A stretch of 64,000 bases of DNA from positions 159,337,583 to 159,401,582 of the forward strand of contig NC_133390.1 of assembly GCF_047511655.1 (NCBI RefSeq). Reading direction: 5' to 3'. The number at the start of each line of letters is the position of its first letter. Within the stretch, counting starts at the first letter, position 1. This DNA is from Castor canadensis (lineage: Eukaryota > Chordata > Mammalia > Rodentia > Castoridae). Below, in pieces: positions 22,623-35,200 of the stretch. A model generated the notes under the pieces. The model had not been told where the DNA came from, made no database searches, and worked only from the letters and a program-made list of their open reading frames with translations. The position numbers were made by a program, and so were the translations under genes.

Positions 22623-23072
22623 CATTATTTTAATAAAAACTATCTTAAATGTAAAGCAAAGTTCACAAGAAAACCCAGAAATCTCCAGATGCTAGAATTA
22701 AAAAAGAGAACTGAAAAACAGTCCAGAAATTTAGAAGTTTTAATGCTTATGTGTGCAGAGGGCCTTGAGCCCAGGGAATGAAGGGAATTGGAACTGGTAC
22801 CCTGAACAAACTGGGAACCTCAAAATGCTGAGCCTTCTATAAAAGCTGGGCTGGGAAAAAAAACCCTTTCTCCCCATGGGTGAGACAAAGAGGCTGCCGC
22901 TTTACTCTGACAACTCAATGTCAGGCTTGCACTTTGCACAGGGTTGTGTCTACATTTACCCCTCCTGCATGGTCCAGGGGAGGAGGCAGACAGATATCAT
23001 AAACATTGCCCCTGAAATCTGGCCCTTCCTCCCTAGGCCCTGTACTTGCTGGTAAGAGAATCAGGTTAGGAG

Positions 23073-24061
23073 TTTATTCAGTACCAGACTGATCTCCATA
23101 CAATTTCCTCTTGCCCTTTACCCCAGAAAGTCTTTGAAGTTCAGCTGCTTCTGCGGTGGCTGTGATCCTATCACTCCCCAGCATTCAGGGACAAAGGTAG
23201 GATTGGTGTGGCCTCAGTTTGTCATTACATGTGGATGGTGAGCTTGCCCACACACCTGTAGCTGATGGACAACTTCCATTTCTGCTTTTGTATTCTGCAT
23301 AGACAGGGCTGCTGGGGACCATTGGCCTGGTTATCACTCTCACACTAATGGGACCATTTTCTTTGATGTTCTGATAGAAATCCAAAGAGGATGGCCTGGT
23401 GATTGAGAAAGGGATGTGTGTATGTCAGCAGGCTAAAGTCTATCTTTACCCCACCTTCCCTCATTAGACATCTAGTGTGACAGGCTACCCTGGGAGCTGG
23501 GAAAAAATGGAACTTGCCTTCTCTGGGGAAGACAGACTGCACACACTGAGATAAACACTCATATAGAGTCACACTGGAGCCCAAAAAAGAGCATCAACTA
23601 GTTACTCCCCATGACACTGTAGGAAGATTTCTTGGGGAGAAAAGAGTACACTCTGGACAGAGGGAACCACCTGTGATAAAGCATGAAGTAGCTGGTATAT
23701 TTGGGGAACCTGAGAGAGGCTGTCAAATCATGCAGAGACTTGAATGCCAGACAGAAAGCTTTAGACTGTACTGCGGCATTGGGAGACAGAATAAACTTGA
23801 TGGGAGGAAGTTACAAGAAACTTTCATGACTAGACACAGCCGTACAAGATCCTCAGGGATGGATACTGACCCTGGCTATCCAGTTGCCCTGGCTGTACAT
23901 GGGAAAGAAGGGGAGGAACTGTCTGAAGGCCCTTCCCACAGTAGTCCCCAGCTACATCCTTTTCCTTTTCTCTTCCCTTACCTTGTCTTAACCATCTCTC
24001 AATCCTTTAGGGAAGCAGACCATCTTCCAAAATCTAACAAAGAATTGGAGGTGATAGAGTG
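23073..24061 (-). pseudogene. Decayed 3' half of the second ST3GAL1-like copy
   Basis: Homologues of exons 4-6 of copy 1 can be read in order. Exon 4 (about 24000-24050) has an in-frame TAA where copy 1 has Lys, just before a preserved GTAAGG donor. Exon 5 (about 23820-23930) keeps G-Q-Y-P-S-L but then meets TAG and TGA. Exon 6 (from about 23400) keeps an acceptor and a WSH triplet, but the next codon is TAG where copy 1 has the Tyr of HYW. The AATAAA of copy 1 is conserved at 23073. The flanking intron sequence is also alignable by eye, for example 23690-23770 with 18960-19040. Confidence 0.75.
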
Positions 24062-25560
24062 TCAGAAACCCTCCTCAATCCCGCAGGTGCCCCCAGTAAA
24101 CCAGCTAGACTCTTCTGGGACCCCCTGCTGTCTTCCCCTAAAGTGACACTCCACCCCCAGCCCTACACTGAGAATGTCTGGGAATATCTCCTCTGTCACC
24201 TTGTTACTCAGAGCATCTGAAGTCCACACCAGATCAGAAAGCTGCAGCATCAGCAGTAGATGCTGCCTCCAGGAACCCTGGTGGCTGGCATTCCTAGGAC
24301 AGGTGAAGGGTCCTGTGGTTTGCTTCTCCACACCCACCTCAAAGTCCTGGACAGCCTGGGATGCCCCATTTGTCCTGGGAAAGAGAACAGATGATGACAG
24401 AACCTAGGGCCGGCCTTGAGGCAGGCTAGAAGTAGAAAAAGGTTGGGGATCATATGTAGTTTGCCCAGGGATGGCCCAGACCATCCTCACCTGGCTGGGA
24501 ATGGCCCATGCCCCTCCCCACTCATTCACTATTGGATGGGAATTTCCTGGTTCTGCCCTACCCATGGGTTAGTGTAGGTTTTAAAAGCACCTGAAAAAGA
24601 AAAAGCATACTCTCTCTCTGCCAGCAGACTCCACTTACCCCCACCATGTTCCCCTTTGTATTTCCCTTTTTCTAAGATTTAATAAACCCCATTCACACCC
24701 GTGTGTTCTGCTTGGATTCTTCCATGCCAAAGGACAAGAAACAAGGTCTTCTGCAAACACCGTTTGTGGTTAACAGCCTGACCTTCACCCTGCTGCCCTT
24801 TCCTGTTTACCTACCTGAATACCATGCAGTGTTGGTGGATGCTGCTGAGGCTGGGGCCCTGCAGGAGCTGTGGTTTCTCCACCACTGCACAAATTCCACC
24901 GTGGAAATCAAGATGGTGCACCAAGGGCCTGGGAATCACTTGCAACAGCTTCTTCCACACTTTCCCAAGCTCACTCACTGAGTTCATGTCCTGGTAACAG
25001 CCAGAGGAGGAGGTTGGGGACTGGAGCCAGGAATCAGCTTCCAGTGGAAGGAAGAGAGCCTGAGTTGGGGAGACCTGAAGCTAGAGCTCAGGGTTGAGGT
25101 TGAAGAGGGGAGATAACGCTAAGCAAGGTTGAGGGGAGGAGGGTGAGCCAAAAAAATGGAAGCTGGGCTGGGCCTCATGAGAAAAAAGACAGGACAAAGC
25201 CCAATGCTGACCACTGACCAGCCACCAAAGAACTTTTGTCCTCATCAGGTACTCTGTAGTCTTCGCATGGTATCCTTCAAACCAGTTCCATTCTCTGACT
25301 GTGTGGTGGCAGGAGGAGCAGTTGAGGGTCCCACAAGGGCAGCCACACTTCCCAAATTTCAACCACAGGTAGTTGCAATGCCATGGTACTGAGTATATCC
25401 ATTTTTCCAGGGGTGCTGATTCAGGTTCCGGATCCAGGTAGGTGGCCATCAGCCACAAGATGAGCACCGAAAAGACCCATAGGACAAAAATCTGCCACCT
25501 GTGGTTCATGTCTGGCCCAGGCAATAGCTCACGAGGCAGGCAGCAGACTGGCTTCTCTTT
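24062..25560 (-). CDS. Second ST3GAL1-like copy, open 5' half (C20orf173-like)
   Basis: Tandem duplicate of the gene at 18.3-20.7 kb. Exons: 25219-25509 (ATG at 25509; 5' UTR back to an acceptor at 25561-25562), 24815-24990, and 24374 leftwards. Read through to a TGA at 24062, these give an open frame of 259 residues. It keeps a membrane anchor (about residues 6-24) and the Cys-rich stem, and ends exon 1 in LWWL as the first copy ends in LLWL. Motif L is badly altered: the GNS of CAVVGNS is replaced by EKP, although the Asn after the exon 2/3 junction and a TT pair remain. No good donor is visible where exon 3 ended in copy 1. By position and truncated form it could correspond to human C20orf173, but I cannot confirm this. 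It is not expected to have transferase activity. Confidence 0.6.
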
Positions 25561-26039
25561 CTGGAAGGATGTAGGGCTGAGGAAGAAACAGAGCCAGCAT
25601 TCCTCTATCCCTCTGCTGGCCTCCACAGCTCCCCTCCCCTCTACCCCATCTCCTTCCAGTCTCTCATCTCCTGCTTCCCCATTCATTTGCTCACTCACAA
25701 GAGGACCTTGACTAGGCCTGAGATGGCAGATGCCAGATCAGTGTCCTAAATGCTCCCTGAAGGATTAGCCCTCAGTGTCAGCCCAGTTATATCATAGGTC
25801 TCATCACAAAGTACATATTGTGACCACTCTCTGTAGCTTGCCTAGAAAAAGTCACCACCCTGTCCTTTCTCCAATACACAAACAACCTACACTAAATACC
25901 TGCTCCGTGGGGTAGCTACCAATCTTGGGTCTCTCCTTTGAGTGACTTCCACTTAGATGTCTCTGGGACATCTCACCTGAGCAAGACTGAGGCTAGAATT
26001 ATAATTTTCCCTATAAGTCAGTTCCTTCCTAAGACTTCC

Positions 26040-26425
26040 CTGTCTCAATACATGGACCCACAATCCGTGTGTCCTCCCAAATTCATATGTTGGAATTTAA
26101 TTCTTCAGTGTTGTGGTATTGGGAGTCAGGGCCTAAGTGGGAGGTGTTTGGGTCATGAGGTCAGAACCCTCACAAATAGATTAATACCTTTCAGGAATGG
26201 GTTAGTTATTTTAAGAATTTAGGGCTGTATTCTTTCTCTTATATGTGCCCCCCTCTCCCCTTCTAACTTCTCTATGTTATGAAGCAACACAGCCTTCATA
26301 TGATACAACTGCCTGGTCTTATGCTTCTCACCCTGTAGTTCCATGAGCCAATATAAACTTCTTTCCTTTATAAATTACTCAGTCTCGGGCATTCTGTCAT
26401 AACAACAGAAAATGGACTAAAACAA
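26040..26425 (+). mobile_element. MaLR-type solo LTR (ERVL-MaLR fossil)
   Basis: Recognised by words such as AATTCATATGTTGGAATTTA, TGGGAGGTGTTTGGGTCATG, TATAAATTACTCAGTCTCGG and an end in GGACTAAAACA. It is an old LTR without internal coding sequence. Confidence 0.7.
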
Positions 26426-26587
26426 CTAATAACTGAAGTCAGAACCCACATATTATTCTCCCTCTCCTATGATGTCCAAATCCCTTTTAGGATCCATTTG
26501 GTTCTTTCTCCAAACCACCTCCTCTTCATCTCTATTGCCACCCCTTAATTCTATCCTAGCCTTGTGGAAGACATTAAAAAGTAAAAT

Positions 26588-27000
26588 GAGCCAGTTGTGG
26601 TGGTTCAAGCCTGTAATCCTTGCCACTCTCAAGGCAGAGATAGGGAAGATTGCAGTTCAAGGCCAGCCCAGACAAAATGTTCACATGACTCCCTTCTTAG
26701 TCAATGGCTAGGTGTAGTGACCCATGCCTGGCCTCCCAACTATGCGGGGAAGCACAAATAGGAGGATCACTGTCCAGGTTAACCTAGGCATAAAGCAAGA
26801 CCCTGTCTCAAAAATAACCAATGCAGGGCTGGTGGAGTGGCTCAAGGGGTAGAGTCCTGCCTAGTGAGCTTGAGACTCTGAGTTCAAACTCCAGTCCCAC
26901 CAAAAAAGAAAAAAATGCAAAAAAGGAATAGGGAGCAGTTCAAATGGTAAAGCACCTGTCTAGCTAGCTCAAAGTCCCAAGTTTACCCCTGGTACCCAGG
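26588..27000 (+). repeat. B1-like and ID-like SINE cluster
   Basis: 26588-26695 and 26709-26820 are B1-like (CCTGTAATCC; GCAAGACCCTGTCTCAAAA). 26825-26920 is ID-like (GTGGAGTGGCTCAAGGGGTA, GAGTTCAAACTCC). 26935-27000 is a further degraded ID-like unit. Confidence 0.75.
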
Positions 27001-27019
27001 GCCAGGCAAGTGCTCTACC

Positions 27020-27031
27020 ATTTAAAAATGT

Positions 27032-27065
<34 letters not shown>

Positions 27066-28420
27066 TGTGGTACTGGGGTTTGAACTCTGGGCCTACACCT
27101 TGAGCCATTCTACCAGCCCTTTTTGTGAAGGATTTTTTTTGAGATAGGGTTTCTTGAACTATTTGCCCCTACTGGCTTCGAACCATGATCCTCCTGATCT
27201 CTGCCTCCTGAGTAGCTAGGATAACAGGGATGAGCCACCAGCTTCTGGCTAAAAATACTTTTTTAATATACCTACAGGAGTAAATCTACCTTATTCTTTT
27301 GAATATGTAAATTTTTTTGGCAGTAATGGGGTTTGAACTCAGGGCCTCATGCTTTCCATGCAGGCACTCTACTACTTGAGTCACTCCACCAGCCCTACAC
27401 CATTCTTTTGAAAAGCTTCACAATATCCCATAAAATGGATACACATTCAGGTTGCTTCCAGTTTTTTTGCTATTGAACAATCTCATGTATAGAGCTCTAT
27501 GATAAATTTTATGAAATATCTTTGTCATGTGGTGCACTTTATTTTGGTCTGTACTGGGGTTTGAACTTGCTCGGCAAGTGCTCTATCACTTAAGCCAAGA
27601 CTACAGCCCTTTTCTTTCTTTTTTCCACTTTGTTTTTCAGGTAGGGTCTGAGTTTTTGCCCAAGACTTCAATCCTGTTGTCTATGATCTGTATAGCTGGG
27701 ATCACAGGCACTCGCCACCACTCCTGGCTTATGGATCGAGATGGGGGGTCTTGCTAACTTTTTGTTCCGATGGCCTCAGGCCACAATCCTCCTGATCTCT
27801 GCCTTCTGAGTTGGTGGGATTACCGGCATAAGCCACTATGCCTGGCCCACTTTTTTTTTTTTTTTTGAGACAGAGTCTGCCTGTGTAGCCCAGGCTGGCC
27901 TTGAATTTGTTTTCCTCCTACCTCAGTCTTCTGAATGCTGGGATTACAGGCATGAACCACTATGCCTGGTCTGGTACACATTAAAAAAAAATCCTTAAAG
28001 TGGGTGCTGGGGACTCACACCTGTAATCCTAGCTACTCAGGAAGCAGAGATCAGGAGGACCACGGTTTGAAACCAGCCTGGGCAAATAGTTCATGAGACC
28101 CTATCTCAAAAAAACCCTTCACAAAAAAGGGTTGGTAGAGTGCCTCAAGGTATAGGCCCTGAGTTCAAACCCCAGTACACACACACACACACACACACAC
28201 ATAAAATCTTTAAAGGACAGATTTTATATTGGGGGAGGGGGTGTAACAACCACCCAGCAACATAAAGTGAGATTCTTAAAGTGGGATTTCTGAATCAAAG
28301 TCTATATGCAGCCAGCACCTGTAGTCTCAGCTACAGGGGAGGCTAAGGCAGGAGGATAGCTTGAGTCCAGCTGTTCCTGGCCAACATAGTGAGACCCTTT
28401 CTCAAAATGAAAAATAAAAC
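27020..28420. repeat. Dense SINE block upstream of ERGIC3 with GT and CA microsatellites
   Basis: (GT)n at 27038-27068 leads a reverse composite SINE (to about 27250). Reverse ID-like units follow at 27305-27400 and 27535-27610. Reverse B1-like units occupy 27620-27850 and 27852-27975. A forward composite runs 27995-28205 and ends in (CA)n, and a forward B1-like unit covers 28310-28415. Almost all of this 1.4 kb is repeat. Confidence 0.75.
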
Positions 28421-28447
28421 CTGTGAACATGTTTTTAGTCATTATAG

Positions 28448-28486
28448 TTGTATGTATATATAGATACAACTATATACATAGTTGTC
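28448..28486. repeat. AT-rich inverted repeat
   Basis: TATGTATATATAG is followed a few bases on by CTATATACATA, so the segment can fold into a hairpin. It may be simple-sequence in origin. Confidence 0.4.
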
Positions 28487-29029
28487 CCTTAGGAGACAAT
28501 AGGCTACAATAGGAAGTATCAGTGGGGAAACTTCCACATCACTTAAGTATAGGCCTGGAGGAGCCCAGGGTCTGTCTGGAAAAGGTCTGTCAGGAACAAC
28601 ACTAGGGTGCTGCTTGATAAAAGCAACCCAAAAAGACTTAGTTCCTAGAATTCTTTGAGGTCCAGAAGAACTGGGCTGGAATCAGGTCCTGATATTAATC
28701 AGTTTGCTCTCAGGAACATGGAGTTAACATCTACTTTCCAGAGTGGGGATTCTCACACGTTAGCTGCACCAGAATCAGCATGGTGCCACCCTTGACTTCC
28801 AGATTTGTAGGTGGGAGTTGATTATTTGCATTTCTAACCAATTTCCAGGCCAAAGGATACTTTGGAAATCAGTATTCTAGGAGGTCTGAAGTGGAAACAC
28901 TTTGGCCCAGTTACCGACTCAAGCGAACGCTGCTACTGTTGTTTCTAGCACTCAGAGACCTCCTTCCAGCACCCTGGTCCACTTAGCATCCCCCAGCTGA
29001 CCACCAAGCCTAAGCCCCAACTTCTGAGC

Positions 29030-29209
29030 GAGGAGGCGTGGCAGCATAGGTGGGCGGGGCTTCCCATCGGGACGGGGGCGAGGGGTGAGGCCCGGCGTGC
29101 GTACTGCTGCGCCTGCGTGAGGAGACGAGGGGGCGTGGCTCCGACTCCGGGCCGGAAGCGGGAGCCTGCAGGGGCGGGCCGGCTGGGGTCCCCTTTCCGG
29201 CCGGTCCCC
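29030..29209 (+). promoter_or_regulatory. ERGIC3: GC-rich TATA-less ERGIC3 promoter
   Basis: CpG-rich sequence surrounds the ERGIC3 start codon and contrasts with the AT-richer flanks. Visible motifs include a GC box (GGGCGGGGC near 29052), an NRF1-like CTGCGCCTGCGTG near 29107, an ETS-type CCGGAAG at 29152-29158, and a second GC box GGGGCGGG near 29171. There is no TATA box. This fits a housekeeping secretory-pathway gene. The exact start site cannot be placed. Confidence 0.7.
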
Positions 29210-32200
29210 ATGGAGGCTCTGGGGAAGCTGAAGCAGTTCGATGCCTACCCCAAGACTCTGGAGGACTTCCGGGTCAAGACCTGCGGGGGCGCCACGGGTA
29301 GGCCTCGGCGGGGCCGGGGTTGCGGGGAGGGGGTGTCCTAGAGCTTGGCCCGAGTGCCTTGACTCTGACCGGCCTGCTGGAGTCTAAGGGAGTGAAACAG
29401 AGGCCATTCTGACCCTCGCTCCCTGCCCTGTAGTGACCATCGTCAGTGGCCTTCTCATGCTCCTTCTGTTCCTGTCCGAGCTGCAATATTACCTCACCAC
29501 TGAGGTAAGGGGCGGGGCCTGGAATGTGGGCGTGGCTTGGCATTCTATGGGTAGGGATGGGAGTGGGGAAGGAGAAGCTTGGGGCCAAATCTTACTGAAG
29601 TAGCGCTGCCCCAGGTGCATCCTGAGCTCTACGTGGACAAGTCGCGGGGAGATAAACTGAAGATCAACATCGATGTTCTTTTTCCACACATGCCTTGTGC
29701 TTGTGAGTACCTTACCATGGGTGGGAGTTGGGAGTCTCAGGGTTTTCAGGTGGGCTCCCAGATTCACACCTCCAGTCTTAGATTCTGGACTGGATCTCAG
29801 GACAGCCTTCTTCCCCTACAAAGTTCTGCCAGAAGACAGGCTCTTTCCCTCCAAAGCCCAGATCTCCATGCCCCTAGAGTCCTAGTGCATTAACTTGATT
29901 TCCTGCTTCCAGATTTGAGCATTGATGCCATGGATGTGGCTGGGGAACAGCAGCTGGATGTGGAACACAACCTGTTCAAGCAACGACTAGACAAGGATGG
30001 CATCCCAGTGAGCTCAGAGGCTGAGCGGCATGGTAACCAGGGGAGGGGACTAGATCTCAGATCCCAAAGCTGGATTACCCAAGCCCTTTCAGCAAGTGGG
30101 CTGTGGCAGGCTCAGTGACACATGAAACAGCCTATACCTACAGAAGTCAACTAGCTTGTTTAGGGTCCTCAGCCAGTCACAGTCCAGTCTTCCAACCTTA
30201 CCTGGCTATCATTCTCTGCTTATTGTAGTTTGAGTGACAGAAGCTTGAAGCTGGGTCTTGTATGCCATTGGCTTGGTGGAACTTGTTTAGATAAACCAAG
30301 CTTGTCTGAATGTTTGTTTTCCCAACCCATTGGCTAAATTCAGCCTTTAATGTTCTTCCCCTTTGGTACTGTAAAATTTTTTTTCTTCTTCTTTTCAGTA
30401 CTGAGGTTTTGAACTTAGGGGCTCTGGCTTGCCAGGTAGGCACTCTACCACTTGAGCCACACCCCCAACCCATTTTTCCCCTTTGGAGAATTTAGGTTCT
30501 CAAGTCAAATTGTATGGATTCAGATCTAGTTTTGTCTCTTGCGTTCTGTGGGCCTCAACTATAAAATGGTGATAAACAATAGTACCCTTCACATGGAATT
30601 GCCTGTAATTCAAATGATGTACAAATAGTCCCCAACTTAATGATTGTTCAACTTACGATTTTTTGACTTTATCATGGTGTAAAAGCATATCCATACAAAC
30701 ATTCTGTTTTTCATTTTCAGTACAGTAGTCAATAAACTACATGAGATATTCAACACTTTGTTATAAAATGGGCTTTATGTTAGATGATTTTTGCCCTGTA
30801 TAGGCTAATATAAGCATTCTGAATGTGTTTAAGGTAGGCTAGACTAAGGTATGATCTTCAGTAAGTTAGGTGTATTAAATGCATTTTCAACTTAATATAT
30901 TTCCAGCTTATAATGGTTTATTGATATGTAACCCCATTGTAAGTGAGGAGCATTTATAATATGTATAATACCTGGTACAGAGTGGGTGCTCACTTTTAGC
31001 TTCCTTTTCTTTCTCTAAGTGGGCTCACATAACAGCTGTCTGTTAGCTAGGTCCATCTTCATAGAGTCGTTGTGGAGACACTACATTGACCTATACCTAC
31101 CTAACATTTAGTATTTACTGTTACTGTTATTTTATTAAAAGACTTATGTGTGTAGAAGTGCTTAATACCTAATCATAGTATGTACTCTATAAATATTAGC
31201 TACTATTTTAACTTTGATTATTCCCAATCCACTGGCCAAAAGACCTGTGCAAGACCTAGGGCTATGCGTGTCACTGTGTCTGCCCCCAGCTGATGCCTCT
31301 GCCTCTGCCCTCCCCTTAGAACTTGGGAAAATCGAGGTGACGGTGTTTGACCCAAATTCCCTGGACCCTGATCGCTGTGAGAGCTGCTATGGTGCTGAGT
31401 CGGAAGACATCAAGTGAGCCAGACCCTTGGGGCAGGTAGCACTGTTAGTCAGCTTCAGCCTTGGTCAGACTATGGCAGGTATGAAGAACAGACAGACAAT
31501 TTAGAGGAGGTAGGGTGCATGCCTCCATCACTGATCCTGGTGCAAGTGACTAAGGCTTTGTGAGCGGACCCTGCCTGGGAGCTGCAGACTGGGATGAAAC
31601 TGAAGTTGTCCTTGCTTTTCCACCTAGAGAAATTGTTCAGAGATTGTCTCGAGTCCAGCTGCCTGGGTTCCAGCCCTGTGTCCTGAATCTAAGCCGTGGT
31701 ACCTCCCTATGTGAAGAGGGATAATAACACCCTCCTTGAAAGAGTCACATGAGGAGTAAATGTATATTGTATGTAAAGCTCAGAGGTAGAAGGTCTAACA
31801 CAGATTATTAAGCCCCCAGTATATTGTAACTGCTGGGGTGTTTCCCATGTCCTGACCACTGACAGGCCGATTCAGTAGGTCTGGGTGGGGCCTGGAAATA
31901 TGAACTTTAAATTTTTTATTGGGGGTAGGGGTGGGTTGGTCTGGGAGTGTTGCTCAGAGCCTAGCATGCACAAAGCCCTGGGTTCCATCACCAGCACCAC
32001 AAAAAAAAAAAAAAAAAAAAAAAAGTTTTTTAAGGACACAACTCTGGCATTCATGACCATGTCCACCATTTGTTCCACAACTGTTCATCATCCCAAACAG
32101 AATGGGAGCATGTATTTTGAACAGCCCTGCTGTAACTGAAAGAACATTTGGTGGTCAGGGATGAGATTAGCAGTGGCTCCATTGCAGGAAAAACTGCTTG

Positions 32201-35200
32201 GACTTTATTTCCCAAGGTGCCAGCACTGGTCATGCTCTCACCTTCGCCTCTGTTCCTACAGGTGCTGTAACACCTGTGAAGATGTTCGGGAGGCATATCG
32301 CCGTCGAGGCTGGGCCTTCAAGAACCCAGACACTATTGAGCAGTGCCGACGAGAGGGCTTCAGCCAGAAGATGCAAGAGCAGAAGAATGAAGGCTGCCAG
32401 GTGTACGGCTTCTTGGAAGTCAACAAGGTACCAGGAGAGATTGAGGCAAGGCAGGGCAGCTGGGCTGACTGGGCTGGGAGAGCTCCACCATGAACAGAGG
32501 GACCACTCAGGCCCTCACGTGAAGGGAGAACAAGTCTGGAGAATGAGAGGAAATATACTCTACAGGTGGCTGGAAACTTCCACTTTGCTCCTGGGAAGAG
32601 CTTCCAGCAGTCCCATGTGCATGGTGAGTGATCCTGCTTTGTATCAACTGGAGAGGTTTAGACCCTAGAGGAGTTGTAGTTCCCCTAACCTGCCTGATGT
32701 TCTTTTGTCTTTAGCCCAGAAGTTCTTCATCTTGAGGCAGCAGTTTGACACAGAGATTTAGAGTCTGGGCTGAGGAGCCAGACTGCCTGGTTTCAGATGT
32801 CAGTTTCAAACTTTATTGACTGTGTGACTTTGAGGAAGTTACTTAATCTTTTTGAGCCTTCTTTATAAAATGGTGATGCTTGTACTTATCCTACAGGAGT
32901 TAATGTAGTTAAAGATTTTAGGGGCTGAGGGTGTATCTCAGTCGTTGAGTATTTGCCTAGCATATGCAAGGTGGCCCTGGGTTCAATCTCCAGTACTGGG
33001 AAAAAAAAAAAAAAAAGAAAAGAAAAGTTTTGAGCACAGAGCCTGGCTTTGGTAGGCAGATACTTGTATAAATGGTAGCTCCCCAAATCAGATGACCTGT
33101 ATGTGAGGCTTTGGGGAAACAAAGTAGGGTTGGAACACAGGTTCTGCACTCTTTGAACTTTGTGTGTCATATTTGGGAAGAATGGAGCCTTCTTTAGTTT
33201 CTTCTCCTATAAATGATCTCTGCCTTTAGGACATTCTAGTAAAGAAACAGACAAACAAGTACATAAAATAAATGGTTTATCAGAATAAAAATGGCAGAAG
33301 TGAGGGTAGAACAGCACAGTGTTCATTAGGGAAAGACAGTAATCATCAGGGAAAGACTCACTGTGGGGTTATATTTGGTTAAACCCAAGGAAATTGAGGG
33401 AGCCAGCCGTATGGATATCTACAGGGAGCATTTCAAGCAGAAAGAATAGTTACTGCAAGAATGTGCTTGGCCAGTTCCAGGTACCATAGGAAAGATAGTT
33501 TAGCTGAGACAGAGCGAGCAGAGGAGCGTGATGAGGAATGCGGTAATGATACAGAAGGAGTTCAGGGACACAGGTTTCTATGCTGTGTATGACGGAGAGC
33601 CCTGATAGGGTTTTGAAAGAGGTATATCATCTGACCCAACTTTTAAAAGGTAAGCAGTACTGTGACCACTCTGGGTAAGACTGTAGTGGGGTAAGGACAG
33701 AATCAGAAAGGTGGCCATTACAGTGATTGAACCAGGCCAAAGATGGTGGGACTTGGCCAAAAGTGGCGGTGGAGGTAGTGAGAAGAGAATGGGTTCTGGA
33801 TATGTGTGGAAGGTAGAGCTGAGAAGAGTTGTTGGTAGATGTGAGAGATAAAGGAAAGAAGAGTGGAAGATCATGCCAAAATTTTGTGCTTGAGTAGTGG
33901 AAAGGATAGAGTTGCCGGTTAGCTGAGGAAAACTCAGGGACAGATTTGAATATTTGGAGGTAGGGGGTGTAAAGCAAGTATTCAGCTTCTGACATTTTCA
34001 GACCAATAGGTTGTGAGTATGCCAGGCACCCAAGATATCAGGTAAGTAGTTGGACATTCAAGCCTGGAGTACAGGGAGAGTACTGGCCTGGAGACAATGT
34101 TGGAGCCATCAGAATTTTTAAGACTATAGGACTGCATGAAATCACCCCAAAGGTGATTGGGGTGTAAGTGGAGAAGAGTCCTCTATGGCCTGAGCCCAAA
34201 GGCATCAAGAGAACTTGCAGAAGAGACTGGTAAGAATCCTGGTGAGATAGGAGTTCAAGCCAGGAGAATAGCATCCTGGGCGGCAAGGAATGGGTATTTC
34301 AAAGACCTAATCAGATGTTTCTGGATGTTGAGTAAGAAGAAGGTGATATGTGTAGCATGTAGTCATTTGTGGCCTTGACAGAGCATGGGCTGTAATGGAG
34401 GGAAATGTGGAGCCAAGAGAGTGTTCTAAGGTGGGTGGTGTGGCAGATTGTTAATATGCTGTTGGAAATTGCCAAATAAAGAGAGCAAAAATGATGCTCC
34501 AGGGATGAGAGGGACAATCCCTGGAGGAAGACCTTGAGAAAGACAAAGAAGACGGTGTAGGGCCTTAGGCTTATGAAAGTCAGAGGAAAGCAGATGCCAG
34601 ACACAGGCAAGGTGGTAGCTAGCTAGAGTAGTGGAAGCAAGCACATAACAGTCTCTTCTGAGCTGTTCTTTTTCTCTGAGATGTAGAAGCAAGGTCATTA
34701 GATGAGAATGAGGAGAGAGGGAAGAAGATTTAAGAGAGAGGAAAGGTAGAAGTAGTAGTGTTGGGGTGGAAAAGAATATGGGCCTGGTATGTGGAGCAGG
34801 TGGCTAGGCAACCTCAGGGCCGCCTCGGTGTGCAGAGCAGTGAATGGAAAGTGAGACCCATTGGCATCAGTAGGGCCTTTTGGTTCCTCTTAGCTGTATT
34901 AGAGTGGCTTAGAATAAACAGAGCACTGGGATTACCTAGGATTTTGTGTTGCACATGCCTATAAAGGCAAGAGAGTCAAAGGAATATGTGTAAAGAAGTG
35001 ATCTTGGTGCTAAACCATGGGATTTAGCTGATAAAGGAGAGCAGTGAAGATGTGGTGGTCAGGGTGAAGATGGAAGCCCGTGAGGAGGCAGGAGAAGCAA
35101 TGGACTGTAGGTTCTTGGTGTAGTGGCAACGAATTGTTGGACTTGGGCTACTGGTGGGAAGGAGCAGGAGAAAATTAGAAAGCTGTGTGTGCTTGCAATT

